Positions 43,961-53,639 of a stretch of DNA of 64,000 nt are shown here, one piece after another. A program made the position numbers and the translations under genes. Positions within the stretch are counted from its first letter, which is position 1; every line of letters begins with the position of its first letter. A model generated the notes under the pieces. It did no database searches. It had not been told where the DNA came from and saw nothing but the letters and a program-made list of their open reading frames with translations. Source of the DNA: Pseudonocardia terrae (GTDB lineage Bacteria > Actinomycetota > Actinomycetes > Mycobacteriales > Pseudonocardiaceae). The stretch covers positions 124,001 to 188,000 of the forward strand of contig NZ_JAJTTE010000001.1 of assembly GCF_021343995.1 (NCBI RefSeq), read 5' to 3'.

Positions 43961-45085
43961 ATGGCGGCAGTGCGACTGCGTTCGGCCCTGTCGGCGGCGC
44001 TGTCCTGGCCGTTGCACCACCTCAAGACGGTGCTGCACTGGATCCTGGTCGTGGCCGCGCTGGGCTACATCGCGTGGCAGATGCCGGACATGGTCCGCGC
44101 GGTCCGGGAGGCCGGCGACCCGCTGTCCCACATGCGGCCCGGCTGGCTCGGGCTCGCCGTGCTGCTCGCGGTGGCCGCGCTCATGCTCTACGGCGAGCTG
44201 CACCGGCGCATGCTGGTGATCGGCGGCGCGCGGGTGCCGGCCCGCACGGTCCAGGCCATCACGTTCGCGGAGAACGCGATCGCCAACACCGTCCCGGTCG
44301 TGGGCGGTGCCGGGGCGCTCGCCTACTCGATCGCCCGGCTCCGCAGCCGCGGGGTCGACGCCGCGCTGGCCTCGTGGTCGGTGTTCCTGCCCGGGGCCCT
44401 GTCGACGATCGTCCTGCTGGTCGGCGCGGTCTTCATCGTCGGGTCGGCCGGCTGGATGCCGATGTGGCTGGCCCTGCTCGTCGCGGCCGCGATCACCGTC
44501 GGGACGATGGGGTTCTGGTCGGTGCTCACGCACGCCTCGGTGCTGCACCGGATCCTGCTCGGCCTCGTCCACCTGTGGCGTCGGGTGCCAGGCGTGTGCC
44601 ACGACTGCCGCCACAGCTGGGCCTCGGACCCGGAGGCCACCGCGAACCGGCTGACCGAGCGGATCGACATCCTGCACCCCACGCCCCTGCAGTGGCTGGT
44701 GCTCACCGTCACGGCGCTGGCCAGCTGGGCGGGGGACTTCCTCGCCCTGCACTCCTGTGCCGAGGCCCTCGGGCTCGACGCGCGGTGGACGACCCTGGCC
44801 CTCGGCTTCCTCGTCGTCCAGCTCAGCATCGCGCTGCAGGTGCTGCCCGGCGGTGCCGGCCTGGCCGAGACCGGGCTGCTCGGCGTCCTGCTCGCCGCCG
44901 GCGCGCCGCTCGCACCCGCCGCGGCGACGGTGCTGGTCTACCGCCTGATCACGTGGCTGGGACTGTCGGTGGCCGGCTGGGTCGTCTACGCCGCGCAGAT
45001 CCACCTCACGCCCCCGCACTGGCACCGGCACCGCACCGCGGACGGGCAGCGGGACCTGCCGCCGGGCACGGTGCCCAGCACCTGA
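43961..45085 (+). CDS. lysylphosphatidylglycerol synthase TM-region / flippase-like membrane protein
   Basis: A 374-residue membrane protein with about eight transmembrane helices. It has the family features of the LPG-synthase TM region (UPF0104): ITFAENAIANTVPVVGGAGALAYSIAR in the third segment (shown here as the ENAIANTVPVVGGAG core) and LQVLPGGAGLAETGLLGVLL near the C-terminus. The cytoplasmic catalytic domain of MprF is absent, so this protein is more likely a lipid or glycolipid flippase or an accessory protein than an aminoacyl-lipid synthase. A small Cys/His patch (CHDCRHSW, about residues 213-220) lies in a loop. Its stop is 4 bases from the convergent purT stop. Confidence 0.75.
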   Translation: MAAVRLRSALSAALSWPLHHLKTVLHWILVVAALGYIAWQMPDMVRAVREAGDPLSHMRPGWLGLAVLLAVAALMLYGELHRRMLVIGGARVPARTVQAITFAENAIANTVPVVGGAGALAYSIARLRSRGVDAALASWSVFLPGALSTIVLLVGAVFIVGSAGWMPMWLALLVAAAITVGTMGFWSVLTHASVLHRILLGLVHLWRRVPGVCHDCRHSWASDPEATANRLTERIDILHPTPLQWLVLTVTALASWAGDFLALHSCAEALGLDARWTTLALGFLVVQLSIALQVLPGGAGLAETGLLGVLLAAGAPLAPAAATVLVYRLITWLGLSVAGWVVYAAQIHLTPPHWHRHRTADGQRDLPPGTVPST

Positions 45086-45089
45086 CCGG

Positions 45090-46274
45090 TCAGTCCACGA
45101 CGACGCGGACGAGTCCGGCGGCCTCCGTCGCCCGCGATCGGGCGGTCTCGACGTCGTCGGCCGCGGCCACCGCGACGCCCATCCGCCGCGTCGCGAAGCT
45201 CTCGGGCTTGCCGAAGAGCCGGACGTCGGTGCCGGGCACGGCCAGCGCGGCGTCGACCCCCTCGAAGCCGACGGCCTTCGCGTCGACCCCGCCGTAGATC
45301 ACCGCCGAGGCGCCGGGGGAGCGGAGGGAGACGTCGACCGGGAGGCCCAGCACGGCGCGGGCGTGCAGCTCGAACTCCGACAGCCGCTGGGTCGCGAGCG
45401 TGACCAGCCCGGTGTCGTGCGGTCGCGGGGAGACCTCGGAGAAGAGCACCTCGTCGCCCCGCACGAACAGCTCGACGCCGAAGACCCCGCGACCGCCGAG
45501 CGCCTCGGTGATCCTGCCGGCGACGTCCCGGGCCGCTGCTGCGGCGGCTTCCGACATCGGCTGGGGCTGCCACGACTCGACGTAGTCCCCGTGTTCCTGG
45601 AGGTGCCCGATGGGCGCGCAGAAGTGGGTCCCGTCGGCTGCCCGCACGGTCAGCTGGGTGATCTCGTAGTCGAAGTCGACGAAGCCCTCGACGATGACCC
45701 GGGTGCCGGCGACCCGGCCGCCCGCCATCGCGTAGTCCCATGCCGGCCCCAGGTCCGCCGCGGAGCGCAGCACCGACTGCCCCTTGCCCGACGACGACAT
45801 CACCGGCTTGAGCACGCACGGGAACCCGATGCCGTCGTCGATCGCGGCGCTCACCTCGTCGAGCGAGTCGGCGAACGCGTAGGGCGAGGTGGGCAGTCCG
45901 AGCTCCTCGGCGGCGAGCCGGCGGATGCCCTCGCGGTCCATCGTCAGGCGGGTGGCGCGGGCGGTCGGCACGACCGTGGCCGTGCCGGCCTCCTCCACCG
46001 CCAGCAGGGCGGTCGTCGCGATCGCCTCGATCTCGGGGATGACGTACTGCGGCTGCTCCTGCTCGATCACTGCCGTGAGCGCGACCGGGTCGGTCATGTC
46101 GATCGCGTGGGCGCGGTGGGCGACCTGGTGGCCGGGCGCGTCCGGGTAGCGGTCGACCGCCACGACCTCGACGCCCAGCCGCTGGAAGGCGATCACGACC
46201 TCCTTCCCGAGCTCGCCGGCGCCGAGCAGCATGACGCGGGTCGCGGAGGGGGCGAGCGGGGTGCCGATGCGCAT
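45090..46274 (-). CDS. purT: formate-dependent phosphoribosylglycinamide formyltransferase
   Basis: A 394-residue ATP-grasp enzyme that makes formyl-GAR in purine synthesis from formate and ATP, bypassing the folate-dependent PurN. Motifs: [20 protein letters not shown] at the N-terminus, [11 protein letters not shown], the ATP loop [12 protein letters not shown], and [17 protein letters not shown] for metal and substrate. Length and order match E. coli PurT. A -10 box lies 6 bases before the ATG at 46274, so the transcript is probably leaderless. Confidence 0.95.
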   Translation of the reverse strand: MRIGTPLAPSATRVMLLGAGELGKEVVIAFQRLGVEVVAVDRYPDAPGHQVAHRAHAIDMTDPVALTAVIEQEQPQYVIPEIEAIATTALLAVEEAGTATVVPTARATRLTMDREGIRRLAAEELGLPTSPYAFADSLDEVSAAIDDGIGFPCVLKPVMSSSGKGQSVLRSAADLGPAWDYAMAGGRVAGTRVIVEGFVDFDYEITQLTVRAADGTHFCAPIGHLQEHGDYVESWQPQPMSEAAAAAARDVAGRITEALGGRGVFGVELFVRGDEVLFSEVSPRPHDTGLVTLATQRLSEFELHARAVLGLPVDVSLRSPGASAVIYGGVDAKAVGFEGVDAALAVPGTDVRLFGKPESFATRRMGVAVAAADDVETARSRATEAAGLVRVVVD

Positions 46275-46280
46275 GCGGTC

Positions 46281-46286
46281 AGCTTA
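46281..46286 (-). promoter_or_regulatory. -10 box of purT, probably leaderless
   Basis: The minus strand reads TAAGCT, then six bases, then the ATG of purT. Confidence 0.55.
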
Positions 46287-46315
46287 GGTTCCGCGGAGAT
46301 CGGCACCCCGGCCGC

Positions 46316-46804
46316 TCACGCGTCCGTGGTCTCGCCGAGGTAGGCCTTGCGCATCGCCTCGACGTCGGGCTTGCCGAACTGCGAGAGCATCGCCTGCATG
46401 GTCCGGTTGGCCGCCGCGGTGTCGGGGTCCTTCATCCACTCCTCGGCCTCGAGCGACACGACCTGCCACGAGACGCCGAACTTGTCCTTCAGCCATCCGC
46501 ACGGCTGGGGCTGGCCGCCCTCGATCAGCGCGTCCCAGTACCGGTCGATCTCCTCGGTGCTCTCGCAGGGGACGACGAACGAGATCGCCTCGCTGTGCGG
46601 GAACTGCGGGCCGCCGTTGAGCCCGGCGAACTCGCGCCCGTCGAGGGTGAAGTACACGATCATGACCTCTCCGGCGGGCCCGGGTGCGCCCTCCGGGTAG
46701 CGCTGGATCTCGGTGATCTCCGAGTTCGGGAACACGGAGGTGTAGAACTCCGCGGCCGGTTGCGCCTGGCCGTCGAACCACAGGCAGGTGGCGATCTGCT
46801 TCAT
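46316..46804 (-). CDS. VOC-superfamily PhnB-like protein
   Basis: A 162-residue protein of the vicinal oxygen chelate fold often annotated as 3-demethylubiquinone methyltransferase-like or PhnB. It begins MKQIATCLWFDGQAQPAAEF and continues with FAGLNGGPQFPHSEAISFVV and CGWLKDKFGVSWQVV, the family pattern; the C-terminus KPDVEAMRKAYLG is also typical. The function is unknown; no glyoxalase or phosphonate context is present. The ATG at 46804 has GAGGAG about 8 bases upstream, and an in-frame upstream extension lacks family character. Confidence 0.8.
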   Translation of the reverse strand: MKQIATCLWFDGQAQPAAEFYTSVFPNSEITEIQRYPEGAPGPAGEVMIVYFTLDGREFAGLNGGPQFPHSEAISFVVPCESTEEIDRYWDALIEGGQPQPCGWLKDKFGVSWQVVSLEAEEWMKDPDTAAANRTMQAMLSQFGKPDVEAMRKAYLGETTDA

Positions 46805-46936
46805 CGGGGTCTCCTCGTCACGGGCGTCGGGTTGCCGTCCCAGGGAAGACGGTCCGGACCGGAGGAACTCATCGCCGCGGACCCCGTGGATTCGAGCTCG
46901 CCCACCGGCGTCGTCCACTCCGGCCGCTGCCTGCGG

Positions 46937-47317
46937 TCAGCGCGGGAGGAGGGCGAGGAGGGCGCGGGGTTTCACCGTGCTGGCGCCGACGGCGTGGAGG
47001 AGCCGCGTGAGCTCGCGGTCCGCGGTCACCACGCACACGTCCTCGTCCCGTTCGCCGAGGTCGTGCGCCAGCTCGACCATCGCCGAGTCCCCGTCCGCGG
47101 GTGCGAGCAGGACCTCGAGGTCCTCGGGGACCGCGGCCCGCTTGGCCGCGCCCTCCAGCACGAGCAGGACCCGGTCGCCGAGCGACACCAACGCTCCCGC
47201 GTCCCGGGCGCCGGCGAGCTGGGCGGCGAGCCGGGACGCCGCGCCCGCCCGGTCGCGCCACCACCCGTCCGGGCGGGAGCCGACCACGTTGGCGCCGTCG
47301 ACGACCAGGTGGCGCAC
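46937..47317 (-). CDS. NYN/PIN-like nuclease-domain protein
   Basis: A 126-residue protein. The PIN-like fold is recognised from its acidic residues: Asp in LVVDGANVVGS, Asp in DGDSAMVEL, Asp in VVTADRELTRLL. The GSRPDGWWRDRAGAA stretch is shared by actinobacterial NYN-domain proteins. Such proteins cleave RNA when active. The GTG at 47317 is chosen because the core fold starts right after it; the start is uncertain because no good Shine-Dalgarno is seen. It lies 11 bases after pgl in the same direction. Confidence 0.7.
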   Translation of the reverse strand: MRHLVVDGANVVGSRPDGWWRDRAGAASRLAAQLAGARDAGALVSLGDRVLLVLEGAAKRAAVPEDLEVLLAPADGDSAMVELAHDLGERDEDVCVVTADRELTRLLHAVGASTVKPRALLALLPR

Positions 47318-47328
47318 GGTGCCGCCGT

Positions 47329-48108
47329 TCAGGGGTTGCGCAGGTCCGAGGGCAGCTTCGACGCCGCCGCACGGTCGAGGAGCCACCGGGTGCGCAGCCG
47401 GCCGCGGGCGCCCGCGACCGGGATCGCGACCTCGCCCGCGCCGCCCAGCGCCATGCTGACGGCGGCGGCCTTCTCCTCGCCGGCCGTCACGATCCAGACC
47501 TCCTGCGAGGTCCGGATGGCGGGCAGCGACAGCGAGACCCGGGTCGGCGGGGGCTTCGGGCAGTTGTAGACCGGGATGACGGTCCGCTCGGCCTCGTAGA
47601 CCGCCGGTGACTCGGGGAAGACCGACGCGGTGTGCCCCTCGCCGCCCATGCCCAGGAGCATGATCTCGAAGGCCGGCACGTCGCCGTGGTCCTCGGGCCG
47701 GGCCTTCCGGACGAGCAGGTCGGCGTACTCCGCGGCCGCCTCGTCGGCGCCGGACGGCCCGGTGCCCACGTCCGCCCCCATGGGGTAGACCAGCGCCGGG
47801 TCGACGTCGACGTGGTCGAGCAGCGCCTCGCGGGCCTGGGTCTCGTTGCGCTCCGGGTCGCCGGCGGGCAGGAACCGCTCGTCGCCCCAGTAGAACTCCA
47901 CGCGCGACCAGTCCACCGCGGCCCGCGCCGGCGAGTCCCGGATGTGGGCGAGCAGCTGGGTGCCCACGCCGCCGCCGGTCAGCACGAGCCGCGGGATGCT
48001 CCCGGTGGCCTGCAGGTCGACGAGCCGGGTCACCAGCCGGGCCGCGGTGGCCGCGGCCAGGACGTCGGCGTCGGAGTGGATCGCGATCTCGGGGGCACCG
48101 CCGCTCAC
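47329..48108 (-). CDS. pgl: 6-phosphogluconolactonase
   Basis: A 259-residue enzyme that hydrolyses 6-phosphoglucono-lactone in the oxidative pentose phosphate route. Family segments: LVLTGGGVGTQLLAHI, FYWGDERFLPAGDPERN and GMGGEGHTASVFP. Length is normal (DevB type). The GTG at 48108 overlaps the opcA stop (GTGA). It sits at the distal end of the tkt operon, as in Streptomyces and mycobacteria. Confidence 0.95.
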   Translation of the reverse strand: MSGGAPEIAIHSDADVLAAATAARLVTRLVDLQATGSIPRLVLTGGGVGTQLLAHIRDSPARAAVDWSRVEFYWGDERFLPAGDPERNETQAREALLDHVDVDPALVYPMGADVGTGPSGADEAAAEYADLLVRKARPEDHGDVPAFEIMLLGMGGEGHTASVFPESPAVYEAERTVIPVYNCPKPPPTRVSLSLPAIRTSQEVWIVTAGEEKAAAVSMALGGAGEVAIPVAGARGRLRTRWLLDRAAASKLPSDLRNP

Positions 48109-49049
48109 ACCTGCACCGCCGTCCGGCCGCGGGAGACGTTGTCGACGCCGGCGAGGGCCTCGCCGTAGGTGTCGTCCGGGTCGAGCCGGCGCAGCTCCTC
48201 GGCGAGGCAGTCCGGCACCCCCCGGCGGGCCAGCGCGATCAACCGGTCGGGCTGGCCGGGCTGGGACAGCGTGGCCGTCTTGCCGTCCGGCCGGACCAGC
48301 TCGACGGGACCGGACGCCCGGGTGAGGCGGACCAGCGACATACCCTCGCCGCGCGCGGCGGGGGACCGCTTGACCTTCACCCCGAGCCGGGTGACCAGCC
48401 AGCCCGCCAGCAGGTCGGTCGACGGCGAGACCTGCTCGCCCGCGACGAGCGCGCCGGTGACCTGGTCGTGCGGCGGGAAGTCCAGCGCGGCGGCCAGCAG
48501 CGCGCGCCACTGGGTGAGCCGGGTCCAGGTGAGGTCGGTGTCGCCGGCGACATGGTTCGCCCGGCGCTGCTCGAACGCCTTGATCGGGTTCTTCGACGAC
48601 AGGGCGTCGGTGATGCGGCGCTGGGCGAGCTGGCCGATCGGGTCCTCGGCGGGCACGGCCGGCGCGTCCTCCGGCCACCACGCGACGACGGGGGCGTCGG
48701 GCAGCAGCAGCGGCATCACCATGCCGGCTCCGGCCTCGCCACCGGCCAGCGCGCCGTACCCGCGCAGCACGATCACCTCGCTGGCGCCGGCGTCGCCGCC
48801 GACCCGGATCTGCGCGTCCAGCCGGGCCGCGGCCTTGCGCTGGCCCCGGGCCAGGACGATCACGCGGCACGGGTGCTCGCGGCTCGCGGTGTTCGCGGCC
48901 TCGATGGCGCTCTCGATCCCGGTCCCGTCGTCCGTGACGACGACGAGGGTCAGGACGCGGCCGAGGGCGAGCACGCCGCCGCGCTCGCGCAGCTCGACCA
49001 GCTTCTTGTTGACCGCCGAGGTGTTGCTCGACGGCAGGTCGACGATCAT
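48105..49049 (-). CDS. opcA: glucose-6-phosphate dehydrogenase assembly protein OpcA
   Basis: A 314-residue actinobacterial/cyanobacterial protein that binds and redox-regulates Zwf. Family features: the N-terminal MIVDLPSSNTSAVNKKLVEL, CRVIVLARG, and LLLPDAPVVAWWPEDAP; the centre has LTWTRLTQWRALLAAALD. No enzymatic motif is expected. The ATG at 49049 has GAGGAGC 8-9 bases upstream. It lies directly after zwf and overlaps pgl, matching the conserved zwf-opcA-pgl order. Confidence 0.95.
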   Translation of the reverse strand: MIVDLPSSNTSAVNKKLVELRERGGVLALGRVLTLVVVTDDGTGIESAIEAANTASREHPCRVIVLARGQRKAAARLDAQIRVGGDAGASEVIVLRGYGALAGGEAGAGMVMPLLLPDAPVVAWWPEDAPAVPAEDPIGQLAQRRITDALSSKNPIKAFEQRRANHVAGDTDLTWTRLTQWRALLAAALDFPPHDQVTGALVAGEQVSPSTDLLAGWLVTRLGVKVKRSPAARGEGMSLVRLTRASGPVELVRPDGKTATLSQPGQPDRLIALARRGVPDCLAEELRRLDPDDTYGEALAGVDNVSRGRTAVQV

Positions 49050-49100
49050 TCTCGGAGCTCCTCGGGGACTAGGGGCAGGTCGATGCGGCCGGTCGCACGC

Positions 49101-50663
49101 TCACGGCCGGCGCCAGGTGCGGCCGGTCCGGGCGAGCATCTCGTTGGCCTGCTCGGGGCCCCACGAGCCCGCGGGGTAGGGCGGCGGCCCCTCCGGCAGT
49201 GCGTGCCAGTGCTCGATGACCGGGTCGAGGATCTCCCAGGACCGCTCGACCTCCTCGTTCACCGGGAACAGCGAGGGCTCGCCGAGCAGCACGTCGAGGA
49301 TCAGCCGCTCGTAGGCCTCCGGGGAGGCCTCGGTGAACGCCGTGCCGTAGCCGAAGTCCATCGTGACGTCCCGGACCTCCATCTGGCTGCCCGGCACCTT
49401 CGACCCGAACCGCATCGTCACGCCCTCGTCCGGCTGCACCCGGATGACCAGCGCGTTCTGCCCCAGCTCCTCGGTCATCGTGGAGTCGAACGGCAGGTGC
49501 GGAGCCCGCTTGAAGATCACCGCGATCTCGGTGACCCGGCGGCCGAGGCGCTTGCCCGTGCGCAGGTAGAAGGGCACGCCCGCCCAGCGCCGGGTCTCGA
49601 TCTCGCAGGTGATCGCGGCGTAGGTCTCGGTGGTGGAGTTCGGGTCGTAGCCCTCCTCCTCCTTGAGCCCGCGGACCAGCTCGCCGCCCTGCCAGCCGCC
49701 GCTGTACTGCCCGCGGGCGGTGGTCTCGTCGAGCGGCTGGACCAGCTTCGTGGCCCGCAGCACCTTGATCTTCTCGGCGCGCAGCTCGTCGGAGGAGAAG
49801 GAGGTCGGCTCCTCCATCGCCGTGAACGCGAGCAGCTGCAGCAGGTGGTTCTGGATGACGTCCCGGGCCGCGCCGATGCCGTCGTAGTACCCCGCGCGCC
49901 CGCCCAGGCCGATGTCCTCGGCCATGGTGATCTGCACGTGGTCGACGTAGTGGCTGTTCCAGATCGGCTCGAACAGCTGGTTGGCGAAGCGCAGCGCCAG
50001 GACGTTCTGCACCGTCTCCTTGCCGAGGTAGTGGTCGATCCGGAAGACCGAGTCCTCGGGGAAGACGTCGTTGACGATCGCGTTGAGCTCCTTGGCCGAC
50101 GCCAGGTCGTGGCCGAAGGGCTTCTCGATGACCACGCGGCGCCACTGGTCGGCGTTCTGCGCGGACAGGCCGGACCGCGCCAGCTGCTTGCACACCACGG
50201 GGAAGGCCGACGGCGGGATCGACAGGTAGAAGGCGTGGTTGCCGCCGGTGCCGCGGACCCGGTCGAGGTCGCGCACGGTCTGCTCGAGCCGGTCGAAGGC
50301 GTCGTCGTCGTCGAAGGTGCCCTGCACGAACCGGAAGCCTTCGGCGAGCCGGTCCCACACCTCCTGGCGGAACGGCGTGCGCGCGTGCTGCTTCACGGCC
50401 TCGTGGACGACCTGGCCGAAGTCCTGCTCGTCCCAGTCCCGGCGGGCGAAGCCGGTGAGCGCGAAGCCCGGCGGCAGCAGCCCGCGGTTGGCGAGGTCGT
50501 AGATGGCCGGCATGAGCTTCTTGCGCGACAGGTCGCCGGTCACACCGAAGATCACGAGCCCGCACGGGCCCGCGATGCGGGGGAGTCGCTTGTCGCGGGG
50601 GTCCCGCAGCGGATTCACCCAGTTCGCGGTCGCTGCGGGGATGCCCTTGGTCCCGCTGGTCAT
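49101..50663 (-). CDS. zwf: glucose-6-phosphate dehydrogenase
   Basis: A 520-residue enzyme that oxidises glucose 6-phosphate with NADP. The dinucleotide site FGVTGDLSRKKLMPA is near residue 39; the substrate/catalytic motif RIDHYLGKE is at about residue 208; IEKPFG and TMAEDIGLGGRAGYYD are also standard. The ATG at 50663 has GGAG 6 bases upstream. The N-terminal 30 residues (ANWVNPLRDPRDKRLPRI) are typical of actinobacteria. Redox control through OpcA is likely. Confidence 0.97.
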   Translation of the reverse strand: MTSGTKGIPAATANWVNPLRDPRDKRLPRIAGPCGLVIFGVTGDLSRKKLMPAIYDLANRGLLPPGFALTGFARRDWDEQDFGQVVHEAVKQHARTPFRQEVWDRLAEGFRFVQGTFDDDDAFDRLEQTVRDLDRVRGTGGNHAFYLSIPPSAFPVVCKQLARSGLSAQNADQWRRVVIEKPFGHDLASAKELNAIVNDVFPEDSVFRIDHYLGKETVQNVLALRFANQLFEPIWNSHYVDHVQITMAEDIGLGGRAGYYDGIGAARDVIQNHLLQLLAFTAMEEPTSFSSDELRAEKIKVLRATKLVQPLDETTARGQYSGGWQGGELVRGLKEEEGYDPNSTTETYAAITCEIETRRWAGVPFYLRTGKRLGRRVTEIAVIFKRAPHLPFDSTMTEELGQNALVIRVQPDEGVTMRFGSKVPGSQMEVRDVTMDFGYGTAFTEASPEAYERLILDVLLGEPSLFPVNEEVERSWEILDPVIEHWHALPEGPPPYPAGSWGPEQANEMLARTGRTWRRP

Positions 50664-50691
50664 GACACGCTCCGTCTCTCGGCTCGGTCTC

Positions 50692-50728
50692 GGCTCGGGT
50701 CGGTCGGCTCGGGTCGGTCGGCTCGGTC
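50692..50728. repeat. short tandem repeat between pgi-like gene and zwf
   Basis: The 14-base unit GGCTCGGGTCGGTC occurs twice (50692-50705, 50706-50719) plus nine more bases, spanning the stop of the pgi-like gene and the zwf leader. Confidence 0.6.
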
Positions 50729-52466
50729 AGCTCGCTCGGGGGCCCCGGGTGGCGGGGCCCGTGCGCAGTCCCTGGACCGCGCGGGCGAGCGAGACGAGCC
50801 CGGCCACCCGGTCCGTGAGGTGCAGCCGCAGCACGGGGACGCCCCGTGCCGCGACGTCGGCCGCGACGCCGCCTGCCTCGGTCAGCGCCAGACTAGTCAG
50901 CCAGGCCCCGGGATCGGGAACGAGATCGTCCGGCGGGTCGCCCGTGACCAGGCACAGAGCACCCGGTCGGGGGTCGTCGCGGCGGAACGGGGCGAGCACC
51001 CCGCGGTCCCGCGGACCCCACCCGAACGTCACCGGCACGCCCGCGCGCCGGGCCAGCTCGCCGCGCAGCACCGCGACGGACGCGTCGTCGGCCGGGTCGA
51101 GCCACACGGACAGCGCCAGGTGGCCGCCCGGCGGGACGGCATCGACGAGGGCCTGCAGCGCGGCGCCGGGATCGTCGCCCGCGGCGTCGAGCGGGTCCGC
51201 GGCGTGGATGTCGACGAGACCGTCCGAACCGCGTCGCGCGAGGGTCTCCGGCGCGGCCGCCCCGCCGGTGGCCGGGGCCTCCGGGCCGAACGCCTCCCCG
51301 TCGAGCAGCCGGGCGGCGGCCGCCGCGGCGTACTGCCACAGCAGCAGCTCGGCGCCCAACGGCCCGCCGGTGCGCACGACCTCGTCGCCGAGTGTCGCGT
51401 CGGGGTCGTCGGGGTCGTCGTCCTCGTCCGTCCCGAGGTCCGGTTCGGGTCCAGCATCGCCCGTCCCGCCGTGGCTGCCCCCGCTCCGCCCGTCGAGCAG
51501 CTCCGACAGGTCGTCGGGTGCCGCGTCCGGATGCCGGGCGGTGGCGGGCGCCAGGGTCGGGCCGTCGGGCAGCCCCTCCGGGTCGCCGGCGTCGACGAGC
51601 ACGGGCGAACCGCCGGCCGCGGCGACGAGCGCGGCGACCCACTCCGCCAGCGCGGGCGGGCCCGCCGCGGGATCGAGCCGCACGGCACCCGCCCCGACGG
51701 CGACCAGCACGCCGGCGAGCTCCAGTGCGGGGTTCTCCGGCTCGTCGGCGGTGAGCAGCTCGGCCACGGCCCGGGCGTCGTCGAGCACCTCGCCGACCGG
51801 CGCCCCGGCCAGCCCGGCGGGGACCAGCCCGGGGGCGCCGAGGACGGACCAGGCGCCGGGGACGTCCCGCTCGGTGGTGATCACCACGGATCCGGCGGCC
51901 CGCGCGCTCTCGTCGAGCGGCGAGCTGGCCTCGGTGAGCACCACGGTGCGCTCGGCCGCGCGGCGCGGGCCGATCTCCTCTGCGACCGCCGCGGTGAGCA
52001 GCTCGTGGACGGCCGCGATCCAGGGCGTGTCGCCCGCGGGGTCGGCCACGACCAGCACGGTGCCGCTCAGGTCGGTGGCCAGCGCGTGCGAGACGGCGCC
52101 GGGGTCGGGGGAGTCGAGCACCCGGAGCAGGCCGGACTCGCCGGCCAGGACCTGCGCGCCGAGGGTCCACCGCGCGTCGCCCACGAGCAGCACACGCGCG
52201 GCACCTTCCACGCGGAAGGCCTCGCGAAGGGCGTCGACCTGCCCGATCAGCGGGCGCGAGGTGCGGGGCAGCGCGGCCCAGCCCAGGCCGTCGCCCGCGC
52301 CCGGGCCCCAGGCGGAGGGGTCCGCGTCGGTGATCCGGGACGCGACGACGTCCGTCGCGAGCTCGGCGGCGACCCGGCGGGCCTCGCGGGCCAGCGGACC
52401 GGTGCCGGTACGGGAACCGCCGCCGAGCTCCACGACGGGGAGCCCGACGGCGGGTCGCGAGGTCAC
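50727..52466 (-). CDS. degenerate glucose-6-phosphate isomerase-like protein
   Basis: A 579-residue protein in the place of pgi in some actinobacterial pentose phosphate operons. Weak Pgi likeness is visible: ARVLLVGDARWTLGAQVLA, followed by LRVLDSPDPGAVSHAL and LVVADPAGDTPW, aligns with the Pgi pattern GGSslaP ... LDstdP ... SKSGtT; GGPLGAELLLWQYAAAAAARL aligns with the later fold core. The sugar-phosphate motifs GGS and SGTT are replaced by DAR and AGDT, so isomerase activity is doubtful. An acidic low-complexity loop (EDDDPDDPD, about residues 345-353) interrupts the middle. GTG 52466 has GGAGG about 9 bases upstream. It may be a scaffold, a non-catalytic regulator or a poorly active paralogue. 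Confidence 0.7.
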   Translation of the reverse strand: MTSRPAVGLPVVELGGGSRTGTGPLAREARRVAAELATDVVASRITDADPSAWGPGAGDGLGWAALPRTSRPLIGQVDALREAFRVEGAARVLLVGDARWTLGAQVLAGESGLLRVLDSPDPGAVSHALATDLSGTVLVVADPAGDTPWIAAVHELLTAAVAEEIGPRRAAERTVVLTEASSPLDESARAAGSVVITTERDVPGAWSVLGAPGLVPAGLAGAPVGEVLDDARAVAELLTADEPENPALELAGVLVAVGAGAVRLDPAAGPPALAEWVAALVAAAGGSPVLVDAGDPEGLPDGPTLAPATARHPDAAPDDLSELLDGRSGGSHGGTGDAGPEPDLGTDEDDDPDDPDATLGDEVVRTGGPLGAELLLWQYAAAAAARLLDGEAFGPEAPATGGAAAPETLARRGSDGLVDIHAADPLDAAGDDPGAALQALVDAVPPGGHLALSVWLDPADDASVAVLRGELARRAGVPVTFGWGPRDRGVLAPFRRDDPRPGALCLVTGDPPDDLVPDPGAWLTSLALTEAGGVAADVAARGVPVLRLHLTDRVAGLVSLARAVQGLRTGPATRGPRAS

Positions 52467-52497
52467 GGGGGTGAGCCTCCTGGGATCGCCGGTCGGC

Positions 52498-53610
52498 CTA
52501 CTTGGCGGCGTCGAGCTGCTGCCGCACCGACTCCTGCAGCTCGGACCACGACTTCTCGAACTTGTCGACGCCCTCGTTCTCGAGGGTGAGGAAGACGTCC
52601 GTGAGGTCGATGCCGACGCGCTCGAGGTCGTCGAACACCTGCTGCGCCTCGGCGGCGGTGCCGGTCACCTTGTCGCCCTCGACCTCGCCGTGGTCGGCGA
52701 AGGCCTGCAGGGTCTTCTCCGGCATGGTGTTGACGACGTTCGGGACCACGAGCTCGGTGATGTAGAGCGTGTCCGGGTACTCCGGGTTCTTCACGCCGGT
52801 CGAGGCCCACAGCGGCCGCTGCCGCCGGGCGCCCCTGGCCTCCAGCGCGGCCCACCGGTCGGAGCCGAAGACCTCCTCGTAGGCGGCGTAGGCCAGGCGC
52901 GAGTTCGCGACGCCCGCCTTGCCCTTGAGCGCCTTGGCCTCGTCCGTGCCGATCTTGTCCAGCCGCGCGTCGATCTCGGTGTCCACCCGGGACACGAAGA
53001 ACGAGGCGACCGACGCGATCCGGGCCAGCTCCTGGCCGTTCTCGTCAGCCTGCTCCAGGCCGGCGAGGAACGCCTCCATGACGGCCTCGTACCGCTCGAC
53101 CGAGAAGATCAGCGTGACGTTCACGCTCACGCCCTCGGCCAGCGCGCGGGTGATGGCCGGCAGGCCGGGCTCGGTCGCCGGGATCTTGACCAGCAGGTTC
53201 GGCCGGTCGACGGCCTTCCACAGGTCGAGCGCCTGGGCGACGGTGGCCTCGGTGTCGCGGGCCAGGGTGGGGTCGACCTCGAGCGACACGCGTCCGTCGA
53301 TCCCGTTCGTGGCCTCCCAGGTGCCGCTGAAGACGTCGCAGGCCTGCTGGACGTCGGCCACGGTGATCTCGCGGATCGCCGCGGCGACGTCCGCGCCGCG
53401 GCCCGCCAACTCGTTGACCTGCGTGTTGTAGGCCTCGCCGTTCTTCAGCGCCGACGCGAAGATGGTCGGGTTGGTGGTGACGCCGACGACGGAGCGCTCG
53501 TTGATCAGCTCGATGAGGTTCCCCGAGGTGAGCCGCTCGCGCGACAGGTCGTCGAGCCAGATGGAGACGCCCGCCTCGGACAGCGCGGCGAGCCGTTCGT
53601 TGGTGCTCAT
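52498..53610 (-). CDS. tal: transaldolase
   Basis: A 370-residue enzyme that transfers dihydroxyacetone between sedoheptulose 7-phosphate and glyceraldehyde 3-phosphate. The Schiff-base Lys is in [16 protein letters not shown] (about residue 138); [13 protein letters not shown] and [14 protein letters not shown] are family segments. The length is that of the longer actinobacterial form. The ATG at 53610 has GAAGGAG 8 bases upstream. A small Arg-rich insertion ([13 protein letters not shown]) precedes the end of the barrel, as is usual in relatives. Confidence 0.96.
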   Translation of the reverse strand: MSTNERLAALSEAGVSIWLDDLSRERLTSGNLIELINERSVVGVTTNPTIFASALKNGEAYNTQVNELAGRGADVAAAIREITVADVQQACDVFSGTWEATNGIDGRVSLEVDPTLARDTEATVAQALDLWKAVDRPNLLVKIPATEPGLPAITRALAEGVSVNVTLIFSVERYEAVMEAFLAGLEQADENGQELARIASVASFFVSRVDTEIDARLDKIGTDEAKALKGKAGVANSRLAYAAYEEVFGSDRWAALEARGARRQRPLWASTGVKNPEYPDTLYITELVVPNVVNTMPEKTLQAFADHGEVEGDKVTGTAAEAQQVFDDLERVGIDLTDVFLTLENEGVDKFEKSWSELQESVRQQLDAAK

Positions 53611-53639
53611 TGCCGGTACTCCTTCTTCAGGTGGCGGGT

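Noticed and set aside
45086..45089. Four-base gap between the convergent flippase-like and purT genes as a sign of rearrangement
   Set aside because: Tight convergent ends are common in compact genomes and both proteins have normal C-termini.
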